From Phenylobacterium sp. (GTDB taxonomy: Bacteria; Pseudomonadota; Alphaproteobacteria; Caulobacterales; Caulobacteraceae), in NCBI RefSeq assembly GCF_024508875.1, contig NZ_JANINU010000109.1:2954-40127 (forward strand): 37,174 nucleotides of DNA, given 5' to 3'. Made by a program: the position numbers and the translations under genes. Positions 27,383 through 35,256 of the stretch are shown here, in pieces. Position 1 is the first letter of the stretch, and every line of letters begins with the position of its first letter. The notes under the pieces were generated by a model, which saw nothing but the letters and a program-made list of their open reading frames with translations, had not been told where the DNA came from and made no database searches.

Positions 27383-27395
27383 GCGGCCGAGCCGC

Positions 27396-29336
27396 TTAGA
27401 GCGACATCTGCACGCCCATCTCCACCACGCGTCCGGGCGGGATGCGGAAGAAGTCGGTGGGGTCCGCGGCGTTCTTCGCCAGCCATAGGTAGAGGCGGCC
27501 CATGCCCGGCGGCAGCGGGGATTGCGCCGCCCGCACGAGGGTGCGGCGTCCCACGAAGAACGACGTGCGCATGATATCCATCTTCACGTCGCGCCGGCGC
27601 AGGGCGCTCAGGGCCTTCGGCACGTTGGGATCGTCCATGTAGCCGAAGGTCAGGATGATGCGGGTGAAATCCGGAGACAGCTTCACCACCTCTGCCCGCG
27701 CGCTCTCCGGTACGTGCGGGGCCTGTGCGATCTGGACCGAGACGATGAGGTTCGAGGCGTGCAGCACCTTGTTGTGCTTCAGGTTGTGCAGCAGAGCTCC
27801 GGGTACGTGGGATGCGTCCGAGGTCAGGAACACCGCCGTACCCTCGGCGCGGTGCACCGAGCGGGAGGCGAGCAGGTCGAGCATTTCCTCGAGGATCGGC
27901 GTGTCGCGCCCTGCGCGTCGGCGGATCTCATCCGAGCCGCGCGCCCAGGTGGCCATCAGGAAGAACAGCGCCCCACCGATCGCGAGCGGGAAATAGCCGC
28001 CCGAGAGCAGCTTGAGGGCGTTGGCGCCGAGGAACACCGTGTCGAGGGCGAGTAGCGGCACAATGAGGGCAGCGGCCTTCCAGCGGGGCCAACGCCAAAG
28101 CCGCGTGACGACGATGAAGGCGAGCAGGGTGGTGACAACCATGGTGCCCGTGACGGCCAGGCCGTACGCATGGGCGAGGGCGCTGGAGTTGTGGAAGACG
28201 GCGATCACGAAGACGACGCCGATCGCCAGAAGCAGGTTGATCTGGGGGATGTAGATCTCGCCTGCCTGTGTCTTTGACGTGCGGAGCACGGTCAGCCGCG
28301 GCAGATAGCCCAGAAGGATCGCCTGGTGTGTCAGCGAGAACGCGCCGGTGATCACCGCCTGACTGGCGATGATCGTGGCCAGCGCGGCCAAGGCCACCAT
28401 CGGCGCCCGCAGGGCCTCTGGCGTCATCTGAAAGAACCAGTCGGTGTTCTGGATCGCCTGGCCGTGGGCCCCGGCGAGCTGGTGGAGCGCGAACGCGCCC
28501 TGGCCGAGGTAGTTCACGACCAGCAGCGGCAGTACGAAGAAGATCCACGAAGCTTGGATAGGCCACCGGCCGAAATGGCCCATGTCGGCGAACAGGGCTT
28601 CGGCTCCGGTGACCGTCAGGAAGACCGAGCCAAGGACGAAGAAGCCGGCCATGCCGTGAGTGAGCAGGAAGCCCGCGGCATGATGAGGGCTGAGGGCGAC
28701 GAGCACTCCCGGCTCCGCCAGGATGTGCGGCGCGCCGATCGCTGCGATCGCGACGAACCAGAGCAGGCAGATTGGGCCGAACCAGCGGCCGACGCCCGCC
28801 GTTCCCCGCGACTGGATGAGGAAAAGGCCCACAAGGATGGCAAGGCTTGAGGCGATGACCACGCCCTCGGTCACCTTGTCGCCCAGCACCGGCACGGTTC
28901 TCAGACCTTCGATGGCCGACATCACCGAGATCGCAGGGGTGATGATCGCGTCGCCGTAGAAGAGAGCCGCTCCGGCGACACCGAGCACAAAAATCAGCGG
29001 TGTTCGTCGGCCGACGGCGCGTTCGGCGAGAGCGGCCAGAGACAGGACCCCGCCTTCGCCGTTGTTGTCGGCCCGCATGAGGAAGAGGACGTACTTGACC
29101 GTTACGACAAGGATCAACGCCCAGAACGCCAGCGAAACCACACCGAGGACGGCCTCAGGGGTGACGCCGTTCGCTTGTCCCAGCGCCTCTCGGAACGCAT
29201 AGAGAGGGCTGGTGCCGATATCGCCGAAGACCACCCCGATGCTGCCGATTGCGAGCGCAAGAAATGGCGGCCGCCGGCCAGGGTGGCCTGACGGCGTGGC
29301 GGGAAGCGCGTGGATGATGGGAACCTCGTCAGCCAA
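27396..29336 (-). CDS. kup: KUP-family potassium uptake protein
   Basis: 646-residue secondary K+ transporter (K+/H+ symport) in the inner membrane. Family signature GVVFGDIGTSPLYAFREAL at about residues 35-53, then about 12 membrane helices to residue 460 (for example YVLFLMRADNNGEGG, FFVLPLLVVNYLGQGA) and a cytoplasmic C-terminal domain of about 180 residues. Length is normal. The start codon is TTG (29336) with a weak GCGGGA before it; no in-frame ATG occurs before the first conserved helix. It stands alone, reading toward the small membrane peptide gene. Confidence 0.95.
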   Translation of the reverse strand: MADEVPIIHALPATPSGHPGRRPPFLALAIGSIGVVFGDIGTSPLYAFREALGQANGVTPEAVLGVVSLAFWALILVVTVKYVLFLMRADNNGEGGVLSLAALAERAVGRRTPLIFVLGVAGAALFYGDAIITPAISVMSAIEGLRTVPVLGDKVTEGVVIASSLAILVGLFLIQSRGTAGVGRWFGPICLLWFVAIAAIGAPHILAEPGVLVALSPHHAAGFLLTHGMAGFFVLGSVFLTVTGAEALFADMGHFGRWPIQASWIFFVLPLLVVNYLGQGAFALHQLAGAHGQAIQNTDWFFQMTPEALRAPMVALAALATIIASQAVITGAFSLTHQAILLGYLPRLTVLRTSKTQAGEIYIPQINLLLAIGVVFVIAVFHNSSALAHAYGLAVTGTMVVTTLLAFIVVTRLWRWPRWKAAALIVPLLALDTVFLGANALKLLSGGYFPLAIGGALFFLMATWARGSDEIRRRAGRDTPILEEMLDLLASRSVHRAEGTAVFLTSDASHVPGALLHNLKHNKVLHASNLIVSVQIAQAPHVPESARAEVVKLSPDFTRIILTFGYMDDPNVPKALSALRRRDVKMDIMRTSFFVGRRTLVRAAQSPLPPGMGRLYLWLAKNAADPTDFFRIPPGRVVEMGVQMSL

Positions 29337-29422
29337 ATCCCGCTAGCGATAGCCGCTGCCGGCATAAGGGTTCCATATGGATTTTCAGCCGGCGGGTACG
29401 CCGCCCGAAGTGAGGGCGCCGG

Positions 29423-31081
29423 CTATTTCGAAGACCACCCCGGGCTCGGTGCGCCAGCGGTCGTGCTCCCGACGATCACCCGGGCGACGGCCTCGGCGAC
29501 CTTGATGCCGTCCACGCCTGCCGAGAGGATGCCGCCCGCATAGCCGGCGCCCTCGCCGGCCGGGAACAGGCCGCGGACGTTCAGGCTCTGGAAGTCGGCG
29601 CCCCGCGTGATCCGGATCGGCGCCGAGGTGCGGGTCTCCACGCCCGTCAGCACCGCCTCGGGATCATCGTAGCGCGGGATGCGCCGGCCGAAGACGGGCA
29701 GGGCCTCGCGCATCGCCTCGCTCACATAGTCCGGCACGATCGCGGCCAGGTCCGTGGGGCGCACCCCTGGCCTGTAGCTCGGGACCACGCTGCCCAGCGC
29801 GGTGGACGCGCGGCCCGCCAGGAAGTCCCCCACGAGCTGGCCCGGCGCGCAGTAGTCGCCACCGCCGGCGACGAAGGCCGCGCTCTCCAGCTCGCGCTGC
29901 AGTTCGATGCCGGCCAGGGGATGGTCGCTGGGATAGTCCTCGAGACCGATCCCCACCACGAAGCCCGAGTTCGCATTCCGCTCGTTGCGCGAATACTGGC
30001 TCATGCCGTTGGTCACGACGCGGTTCGGCTCGGACGTGGCCGCCACCACCGTCCCGCCGGGGCACATGCAGAAGCTGTAGACCGTCCGCCCGTTGGCGCA
30101 GTGGTGCGACAGGGAATAGGCGGCCGCCCCCAGGTCGGGATGCCCGGCGCAGGGGCCGAAGAGGGCGCGGTCGATCCACGACTGCGGATGCTCGATGCGG
30201 AAGCCGATGGAGAACGGCTTGGCCTCGATGTGGACGCCGCGGTCGTACAGCGCCTGGAAGGTGTCGCGCGAGGAGTGACCGATGGCCAGGACGACGTGGT
30301 CGGCCTCCAGGAACTCGCCGGTGTGCAGGTGCAGGCCCCGGACCCGCTTCGCGCCGTCGGGCGCCCGGTCGAGCTCGACGTCGGTGACCCGGTGCTGGAA
30401 GCGGTACTCGCCGCCCAGCGCCTCGATCTTGGCCCGCAGGCTCTCGACCATGGTCACCAGGCGGAAGGTGCCGATGTGCGGGTGGGCCTCGGTCAGGATC
30501 TCGGGCGGGGCGCCGGCCGCCACGAACTCGGTCAGCACCTTGCGGCCCAGGAAGCGCGGGTCCTTGATCTGGCTGTAGAGCTTGCCGTCGGAGAACGTGC
30601 CGGCCCCGCCTTCGCCGAACTGCACGTTGGACTCCGGGTTCAGCTCGCTCTTGCGCCACAGGCCCCAGGTGTCCTTTGTCCGCTCGCGGACAACCTTGCC
30701 GCGGTCCAGGATGATCGGGCGGAAACCCATCTCGGCCAGGATCAGGCCCGCGAACAGGCCGCAGGGCCCCGCGCCGATCACCACCGGTCGCAAGGGCATG
30801 GCCGATGGCGCCGCCGCCACCGGCTTGTACGAGGTGTCCGGCGTCGGGCGCACATGTGGATCGCCGGCCAGCCGCTGCAGCACCTCGGTTTCGTCCTTCA
30901 CCTCGGCGTCGACGATGTAGACCTTGAGGATCGCGGCCTTCTTCCGAGCGTCGTGCGCGCGCTTCCACACCGACCAGCGCAGGAGGTCCGTAGCGGGCAC
31001 GCCCAGGCGCGCGGCGATGGCGGCCGGCAGTTCCTCCGGCGCGTGATCCAGCCCGAGTTTGAGTTCTGAGATCCGAAGCAT
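29423..31081 (-). CDS. FAD-dependent oxidoreductase of the COG2509 type
   Basis: 552 residues. After an N-terminal domain of about 90 residues (MLRISELKLGLDHAPEELPA..., with a KKAAILKVYIVDAEV ferredoxin-like strand pattern) comes an FAD-binding Rossmann motif VIGAGPCGLFAG with the glycines at 103-108. Further conserved parts are ILDRGKVVRERT, QFGEGGAGTFSDGKLYSQ, VLAIGHSSRDTF and a C-terminal FPAGEGAGYAGGILSAGVDG. This matches the uncharacterised FAD-dependent dehydrogenase family; the substrate is unknown. I keep the ATG at 31081, with AGG 5 nt upstream. The gene follows rsgA after a large hairpin. Confidence 0.88.
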   Translation of the reverse strand: MLRISELKLGLDHAPEELPAAIAARLGVPATDLLRWSVWKRAHDARKKAAILKVYIVDAEVKDETEVLQRLAGDPHVRPTPDTSYKPVAAAPSAMPLRPVVIGAGPCGLFAGLILAEMGFRPIILDRGKVVRERTKDTWGLWRKSELNPESNVQFGEGGAGTFSDGKLYSQIKDPRFLGRKVLTEFVAAGAPPEILTEAHPHIGTFRLVTMVESLRAKIEALGGEYRFQHRVTDVELDRAPDGAKRVRGLHLHTGEFLEADHVVLAIGHSSRDTFQALYDRGVHIEAKPFSIGFRIEHPQSWIDRALFGPCAGHPDLGAAAYSLSHHCANGRTVYSFCMCPGGTVVAATSEPNRVVTNGMSQYSRNERNANSGFVVGIGLEDYPSDHPLAGIELQRELESAAFVAGGGDYCAPGQLVGDFLAGRASTALGSVVPSYRPGVRPTDLAAIVPDYVSEAMREALPVFGRRIPRYDDPEAVLTGVETRTSAPIRITRGADFQSLNVRGLFPAGEGAGYAGGILSAGVDGIKVAEAVARVIVGSTTAGAPSPGWSSK

Positions 31082-31100
31082 CGCGGCCTATGTAGCGGGT

Positions 31101-31135
31101 CGCGCGTCGCCGCGCATGGGGCGCGGCGACGCGCG
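31101..31135. terminator. 15-bp GC-rich hairpin between rsgA and the FAD gene
   Basis: Perfect inverted repeat: CGCGCGTCGCCGCGC (31101-31115), loop ATGGG, GCGCGGCGACGCGCG (31121-31135). It starts 5 nt after the rsgA stop on the minus strand, 20 nt before the next start. No T-run follows, so it may be a processing or stabilising hairpin that uncouples the two genes rather than a strong terminator. Confidence 0.55.
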
Positions 31136-31139
31136 CCGT

Positions 31140-32228
31140 TCAAGCCTCCGGCCCGCCGCGCTTCTGCTTGATCCACGCGCGCGCCGCTTTGTGTCGGCTA
31201 GCCCAGAGCTTGCGGTTCTCCTGGGCGGCGCGCGGATCTTCCTTGCGACGTTCGAAGGCCAGCTCCGCCTGCAGCTTCTCGTAGGCGCGCAGCCTTTCCT
31301 CCGGCAACTCGCCGGCCTGGATCGCCGCGCGCACGGCGCACCCCGGCTCGCGGGCGTGACTGCAGTCGCTGAAGCGGCACGCGGCGGCGAGGGCCTCCAC
31401 ATCCTCAAACGCCGCGGCGACCCCGGCGTCGGCGTCCCACAGGCCCAGCTCGCGCATTCCCGGCGTGTCGAGGATCAGTCCGCCCGACGGCAGGCGCACC
31501 AGTTCGCGGTGGGTGGTGGTGTGGCGACCGCGGGCGTCGTCCTCGCGGATTTCGCCGGTGGCCATCTTCTCCTCGCCCGCCACGGCGTTGAGCAGGGTGG
31601 ACTTGCCCGCGCCCGACGAGCCGAGCAGCACCGCCGTCTTCCCGGGCGGCAGGCGCTGCGCCACCGCGTCCAAGCCCAGCCCTGTCTTCGACGACACCGC
31701 CAGGACGGGGGCGCCGAAGGCGATGGCCTCCACCTCGGCCACGACCGCGGCCGGATCGCCGGTCAGGTCAGCCTTGGTCAGGACGACGACGGGCTCGGCC
31801 CCGCTCTCGTAGGCCGTGGCCAGGTAGCGCTCCAGCCGGCGCAGGTTGAGGTCGGCGTTCATCGAGGCGACCAGGAAGGCTACGTCGACGTTGGCGGCCA
31901 CCACCTGGGCCCCGCCGCGCGGGCCGGAGGCCTTGCGGATGAAGGCGGTCTTGCGAGGCAGGACGTGGTGAACCAGCGCCCAGGTCTCGCCCGGGCGGGC
32001 CTCGACGGCCACCCAATCGCCGGCGGTGGGCCGGTCCTCGTCGGCGGCCGTCTTGAGCAGGACGCCCGAGGCGCGGGCGTCGATCTCGCCGTCCTGGGTC
32101 AGGAGGCGATAGCCGCCGCGCTGCTGGACGACGATGCGCCCGGGGATCAGGCCCTGGGCGGTGAAGGGTTCGAAATCGGCCTGGAACCTGTCGTTCCAGC
32201 CGTAGTCGGTGAGTGCTGTGGTCAGCAA
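31140..32228 (-). CDS. rsgA: ribosome small-subunit GTPase RsgA
   Basis: 362-residue circularly permuted GTPase that checks late 30S maturation. An OB-fold (about 30-105) is followed by G4 (TKADL), G1 (GSSGAGKST at 203-211), and G3 (DTPG), in that permuted order. The C-terminal zinc knuckle C-x4-C-x-H-x5-C (CRFSDCSHAREPGC) binds the ribosome. I start at the TTG at 32228: AAGGA lies 8 nt upstream, and the DYGWNDRF start matches family N-termini; the frame is open 160 codons further, but that part overlaps the leader ORF. Upstream RNA structure suggests translational control. Confidence 0.93.
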   Translation of the reverse strand: MLTTALTDYGWNDRFQADFEPFTAQGLIPGRIVVQQRGGYRLLTQDGEIDARASGVLLKTAADEDRPTAGDWVAVEARPGETWALVHHVLPRKTAFIRKASGPRGGAQVVAANVDVAFLVASMNADLNLRRLERYLATAYESGAEPVVVLTKADLTGDPAAVVAEVEAIAFGAPVLAVSSKTGLGLDAVAQRLPPGKTAVLLGSSGAGKSTLLNAVAGEEKMATGEIREDDARGRHTTTHRELVRLPSGGLILDTPGMRELGLWDADAGVAAAFEDVEALAAACRFSDCSHAREPGCAVRAAIQAGELPEERLRAYEKLQAELAFERRKEDPRAAQENRKLWASRHKAARAWIKQKRGGPEA

Positions 32229-32308
32229 CGGGGATGTCCTTGAAGTCGTGAGCCACGGACCTTCGGGTCCAGCGGGCGTCGACCGCGGATCATCCCCGCA
32301 CGGGGATG
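32229..32308 (-). promoter_or_regulatory. rsgA 5' UTR with mutually exclusive hairpins
   Basis: Three elements, given as minus-strand RNA. Hairpin A is a perfect 8-bp repeat CATCCCCG / CGGGGATG (32291-32308). Hairpin B is GGACC-CGAA-GGTCC (32257-32270). The sequence between the rsgA ribosome-binding site AAGGA and its TTG is CATCCCCG again (32229-32236), so the 3' arm of hairpin A could pair there instead and block initiation. Confidence 0.55.
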
Positions 32309-32316
32309 GTGGGCTG

Positions 32317-32370
32317 TCAGGCAGCCGGCGCGGCGACGCAGCGGATGGCTGCGTGGGCAATGGGCGACAT
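32317..32370 (-). CDS. 17-residue leader peptide ahead of rsgA
   Basis: ORF encoding MSPIAHAAIRCVAAPAA, in a different frame from rsgA. GGAGAAGG, a near-perfect Shine-Dalgarno sequence, ends 5 nt before the ATG at 32370, much stronger than that of rsgA itself. A TTGACGC box (minus strand, 32435-32441) matches the Caulobacter -35 consensus upstream; I could not find a good -10. The stop lies 8 nt before the hairpin whose arm can also pair over the rsgA start, suggesting the leader's translation controls rsgA. It could also be chance, but ribosome-binding sites this good are rare before meaningless ATGs. Confidence 0.55.
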   Translation of the reverse strand: MSPIAHAAIRCVAAPAA

Positions 32371-32465
32371 GCGAACCTTCTCCTCTGCTGCTGGCCTCGC
32401 CGAATGCGCGGGACCTTGGCGGCGGCTCCGCGCCGCGTCAAGAAGGGCGCAGCAGGGAGTTCGCC

Positions 32466-32771
32466 ATGGCCGACGTCACCGTCACCAACAACACCGCCGC
32501 CAGCCGCTTCGAGGTGAAGCTGGACGGCGACACGGCCTTCGCCGAGTACCGGCTGAAGCCCGGCCACATCATCCTGCCCCACACGGTCGTGCCGGACGCC
32601 TTCGCGGGCAAGGGCGTGGCGGGCGCGCTGGCGGTGGCGGCGTTCGGCTACGCCCGGCAGAACGGTCTGCTGGTCATCCCGACCTGCCCCTTCATGTCGG
32701 CGTGGGTGAAGAAGCATCCCGAGCAGCAGGACATCGTCGATCCGTCCTGCAAGGAAACCCTCGGGATCTGA
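32466..32771 (+). CDS. YjdJ-type GNAT family N-acetyltransferase
   Basis: 101 residues, the short GNAT subfamily (COG2388, E. coli YjdJ). Typical pieces: a strand-rich start with FEVKLDGDTAFAEYRL, HTVVPDAFAGKGVAGALAVAAFGYAR (acetyl-CoA loop GKGVAGAL) and IPTCPFMSAWVKKHPEQQDIV. The usual substrate in this subfamily is unknown. AGGGAG lies 6 nt before the ATG at 32466. The next gene begins 4 nt after its stop, so the two are probably co-translated. The same family often ends near VDP, as here. Confidence 0.88.
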   Translation: MADVTVTNNTAASRFEVKLDGDTAFAEYRLKPGHIILPHTVVPDAFAGKGVAGALAVAAFGYARQNGLLVIPTCPFMSAWVKKHPEQQDIVDPSCKETLGI

Positions 32772-32774
32772 GCC

Positions 32775-33155
32775 ATGGTGCAGTCGACGGCGGTCAGCGT
32801 GGACGACTGGATGGCCGAGACCGACGCGGCGCGCCGGCCGGCGCTGGAGGCTGTCCGCGCCTGCGCCTTAAAGCATTTCGGCGCCGCCGCGGAGCGGATG
32901 AGCTACGGCATGCCAGCCTACGTTCGGCGCGGCGACGAGGGGCCGGTCTTCGCCTTTAACAGCCAGAAGCAGTACATTTCGCTTTACGTGAGCACGCGGG
33001 TCCACCCGTTGCATGCCGAGGCCCTGGCCAAGCTGGACGCTGGCAAGAGCTGCATCCGCTTCCGGAAGCCGGGAGATATCCCGCTGGATCTCGTCGACCG
33101 TATGCTGGCCGACAGCGCGGCGCTGTCTCCGGTGGTCCACGGCAAGCCGTCTTAG
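32775..33155 (+). CDS. DUF1801 family protein
   Basis: 126 residues with the DUF1801 (YdhG/frataxin-like fold) pattern: RRPALEAVRACALKHFGAAAERMSYGMPAY, VFAFNSQKQYISLYVS and GKSCIRFRKPGDIPLDLVDRML. Family members are small cytosolic proteins, some with an iron-chaperone annotation by fold only, so the role is unknown. It starts 4 nt after the YjdJ-like stop and probably shares its transcript. An intergenic repeat follows the stop. Confidence 0.88.
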   Translation: MVQSTAVSVDDWMAETDAARRPALEAVRACALKHFGAAAERMSYGMPAYVRRGDEGPVFAFNSQKQYISLYVSTRVHPLHAEALAKLDAGKSCIRFRKPGDIPLDLVDRMLADSAALSPVVHGKPS

Positions 33156-33182
33156 GTTCGGTGAGCCATTCCCACATGGTTC

Positions 33183-33286
33183 GTCATTCCGGGGCTTGAC
33201 CCGGGGATTCATTCCAGGGCGCCCGCAGGCTCGCGCTCCGTCTTGCGAGGTCGGGTGGATGGCCGGGTCGAACCCGGCCACGACGA
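33183..33286. repeat. intergenic repeat with two hairpins
   Basis: GTCATTCCGGGGCTTGACCC (33183-33202) and, about 60 nt on, GGATGGCCGGGTCGAACCCG then GCCACGACGA. Two stems: CCGGG/CCCGG (33189-33204) and a perfect GGCCGGGT-CGA-ACCCGGCC (33261-33279). The ends are loosely inverted (TCGTCATTCCGG versus CCGGCCACGACGA). This matches the GTCATTCCGGGGCTTGACCC type of interspersed repeat frequent between alphaproteobacterial genes, and differs from the one at 13486. It lies between convergent genes and could terminate both. Confidence 0.65.
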
Positions 33287-33308
33287 GCGGAAGGAGGGCG
33301 AGGAGAGC

Positions 33309-34049
33309 CTACCCCCAGCCCAGTCCCGCTTCTCCTCGCAGGATCGCCTCGACCTCCGGACGATGCTTCCCGCCCTCGCGGTCGTGGAGCACAAGCGGCG
33401 GCAGCAGCTTCAGCGGCGCCTTGCCGGTCTTGATCGCGCGGACGAGCACCCGCTTGGCCGGGGCGTCGGCGAACGGGTGGATCGGACGGATCTGGAACGA
33501 CCCAGCCTTGGGCGCGAGCAGGCTGAGCAGGTCGGCCAGTCGGTCGGCCCGGTGGATCACCGTGATCGTCCCGCCTTCGCGCACCGCCTTAATGAGGAAT
33601 TCCGTCCAGGCCATCAGCCCTTCGTCGGCCATCCAGGCGGCGGCCTTCTCGGGCGCCGGCGCCCGCAGCGCCGCGGGGTCGTCGAAGAAGGGGGGATTGG
33701 CGATCGCCGCGTCGAAGGGCGGCAGGCCCAAAGCCTTGAAACGCTGGGCCACGTCGCCGGCTATGGCGGTCACGCGGGCCTCCAGGGCGTTCAGCGTAAT
33801 GTTTTCCCGCGCCAGGGCCAGGGCCTCCGCCTCTCGCTCGACGCCGACGAAGGTCGCGCCGGCCTGCCGGGCCGCCGCCGCCAGCAACGCCGCGCCAGGG
33901 CCGCAGCCTGCCTCGATCACCCGCTGGCCAAGGCCCGCGTCGCACGCCGCCGCCAGCAGAGCTGCGTCCATCCCCGCGCGATAGCCCTTCGCCGGTTGCC
34001 GCAAACGGACCCGGCCGTTCAGCAGACGGTCTTCAGTAGGGGCATCCAT
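33309..34049 (-). CDS. trmN6: tRNA1(Val) adenine-37 N6-methyltransferase
   Basis: 246 residues, class I SAM methyltransferase of the YfiC/TrmN6 type that methylates A37 of valine tRNA. Motif I is VIEAGCGPGAALLAAA and the N6-adenine catalytic motif is NPPF (IANPPFFDD). The beginning (DRLLNGRVRLRQPAKGYRAGMDAALLAAA) is characteristic of the family. I start at the ATG at 34049: AAGG lies 8 nt upstream and the family N-terminus fits; the frame is open 80 codons further upstream. Divergent from the prenyl synthase gene, an arrangement seen widely in alphaproteobacteria. Confidence 0.92.
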   Translation of the reverse strand: MDAPTEDRLLNGRVRLRQPAKGYRAGMDAALLAAACDAGLGQRVIEAGCGPGAALLAAAARQAGATFVGVEREAEALALARENITLNALEARVTAIAGDVAQRFKALGLPPFDAAIANPPFFDDPAALRAPAPEKAAAWMADEGLMAWTEFLIKAVREGGTITVIHRADRLADLLSLLAPKAGSFQIRPIHPFADAPAKRVLVRAIKTGKAPLKLLPPLVLHDREGGKHRPEVEAILRGEAGLGWG

Positions 34050-34187
34050 CCGACGGGCCTTGGTGTAGAAGGGACTGAACGTGTTCGGTCGTGCTCGCTT
34101 GACCGTGCCCTGTCGCGTCACCATTGTCCCGGCGAATGGCGGACGGTCGGGGGCCGACCGCTTGGTTGATACAGGAATAGTCCTCCC

Positions 34188-35192
34188 TTGGAAGCCGCCC
34201 AGGCTATCGCCGCTCCCCCGTCCCTGGACCTGCTGCTGAAGCTGGCGGGCCCCGACATGCGCGCGGTGGACAAGCTCATCCGCGAACACATGGACAGCCC
34301 CGTGCCGGTCATCCCGGCCCTAGCCGATCACCTGATCGCGGGCTCGGCGAAGCGGCTGCGACCGCTGCTGACGATCGCGGCGGCGCGTCTCTGCGGCGCC
34401 CGTGACGATGCGTGCCTGAAGCTGGCGGCGGCCGTGGAGTTCATCCACACCGCGACCCTGCTGCACGACGACGTGGTGGACTCGTCGCAACTGCGCCGCG
34501 GCCGCGTGGCCGCCCATCTGATCTGGGGCGCGCCGGCCAGCGTTCTGGTCGGCGACTTCCTGTTCGCCCGCTCGTTCGAGCTGATGGTCGGCGCGGGTTC
34601 CATGCCCGCCCTGGAGGTCCTGGCGCGCGCCAGCCGCGTGATCTCCGAGGGCGAGGTGCTGCAGCTTACGCGCAGCCACGACCTGGAGCTCAGCCAGGAC
34701 GTCTATATCGAGATCATCAAGGCCAAGACGGCCGAGCTGTTCGCCGCCGCCGCCGAGGCCGGGGCTATCTCCGCCGGTGCGCCGCCCGAGCGCTGCCGCG
34801 CCCTGCGCAAGTTCGGCCAGGACCTCGGGCTCGCCTTCCAGCTCATCGACGACGCTCTGGACTATTCCGGCGACGCCGAGACCCTCGGCAAGAATCCCGG
34901 CGACGATTTCCGTGAAGGCAAGGTCACGCTGCCTCTGCTGCTGGCCATGCGCCGCACCAGCGCCGCCGAGCGCGACTTCTGGGTCCGCACGGTCGATCGG
35001 CGCGAGCAGGAGGAGGGCGATCTCGACCGCGCCCGCGAGCTGATGCGCGAGACCGGCGCCCTCGAGGACACCCTGGGCTTGGCGGTTCGCTACGCCGACG
35101 GCGCCAAGGCGGCGATCGCCGACTACGGCTCCAATAGCTGGCGGCCGGCGCTGCAGGACCTCGCCGATTTCGCGGTGATGCGCCGGGCTTAA
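34188..35192 (+). CDS. ispB: octaprenyl/decaprenyl diphosphate synthase
   Basis: 334-residue trans-polyprenyl synthase, probably making the C50 or C40 side chain of ubiquinone from FPP and IPP. The first Asp-rich motif is LLHDDVVD and the second LAFQLIDDALDYSG, with GSAKRLRP and GEVLQLTRSHD in the usual places. Chain length is set by residues before the first motif and cannot be read safely by eye; Caulobacter relatives make Q10. The start is a TTG (34188) with AGGAA 10 nt upstream. 138 bp separate it from divergent trmN6. The next gene follows after 64 bp. Confidence 0.93.
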   Translation: MEAAQAIAAPPSLDLLLKLAGPDMRAVDKLIREHMDSPVPVIPALADHLIAGSAKRLRPLLTIAAARLCGARDDACLKLAAAVEFIHTATLLHDDVVDSSQLRRGRVAAHLIWGAPASVLVGDFLFARSFELMVGAGSMPALEVLARASRVISEGEVLQLTRSHDLELSQDVYIEIIKAKTAELFAAAAEAGAISAGAPPERCRALRKFGQDLGLAFQLIDDALDYSGDAETLGKNPGDDFREGKVTLPLLLAMRRTSAAERDFWVRTVDRREQEEGDLDRARELMRETGALEDTLGLAVRYADGAKAAIADYGSNSWRPALQDLADFAVMRRA

Positions 35193-35256
35193 CCCAGCTT
35201 AGCGCTCGGAACTCCTTCGTCGCACGCGCGCTCCTTCGCCTCCGAGGGAGCCAAGA

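Noticed and set aside
33261..33279. GGGTCGAACCC in the intergenic repeat as a tRNA fragment.
   Set aside because: It is the loop of a perfect palindromic repeat hairpin, with no cloverleaf around it.
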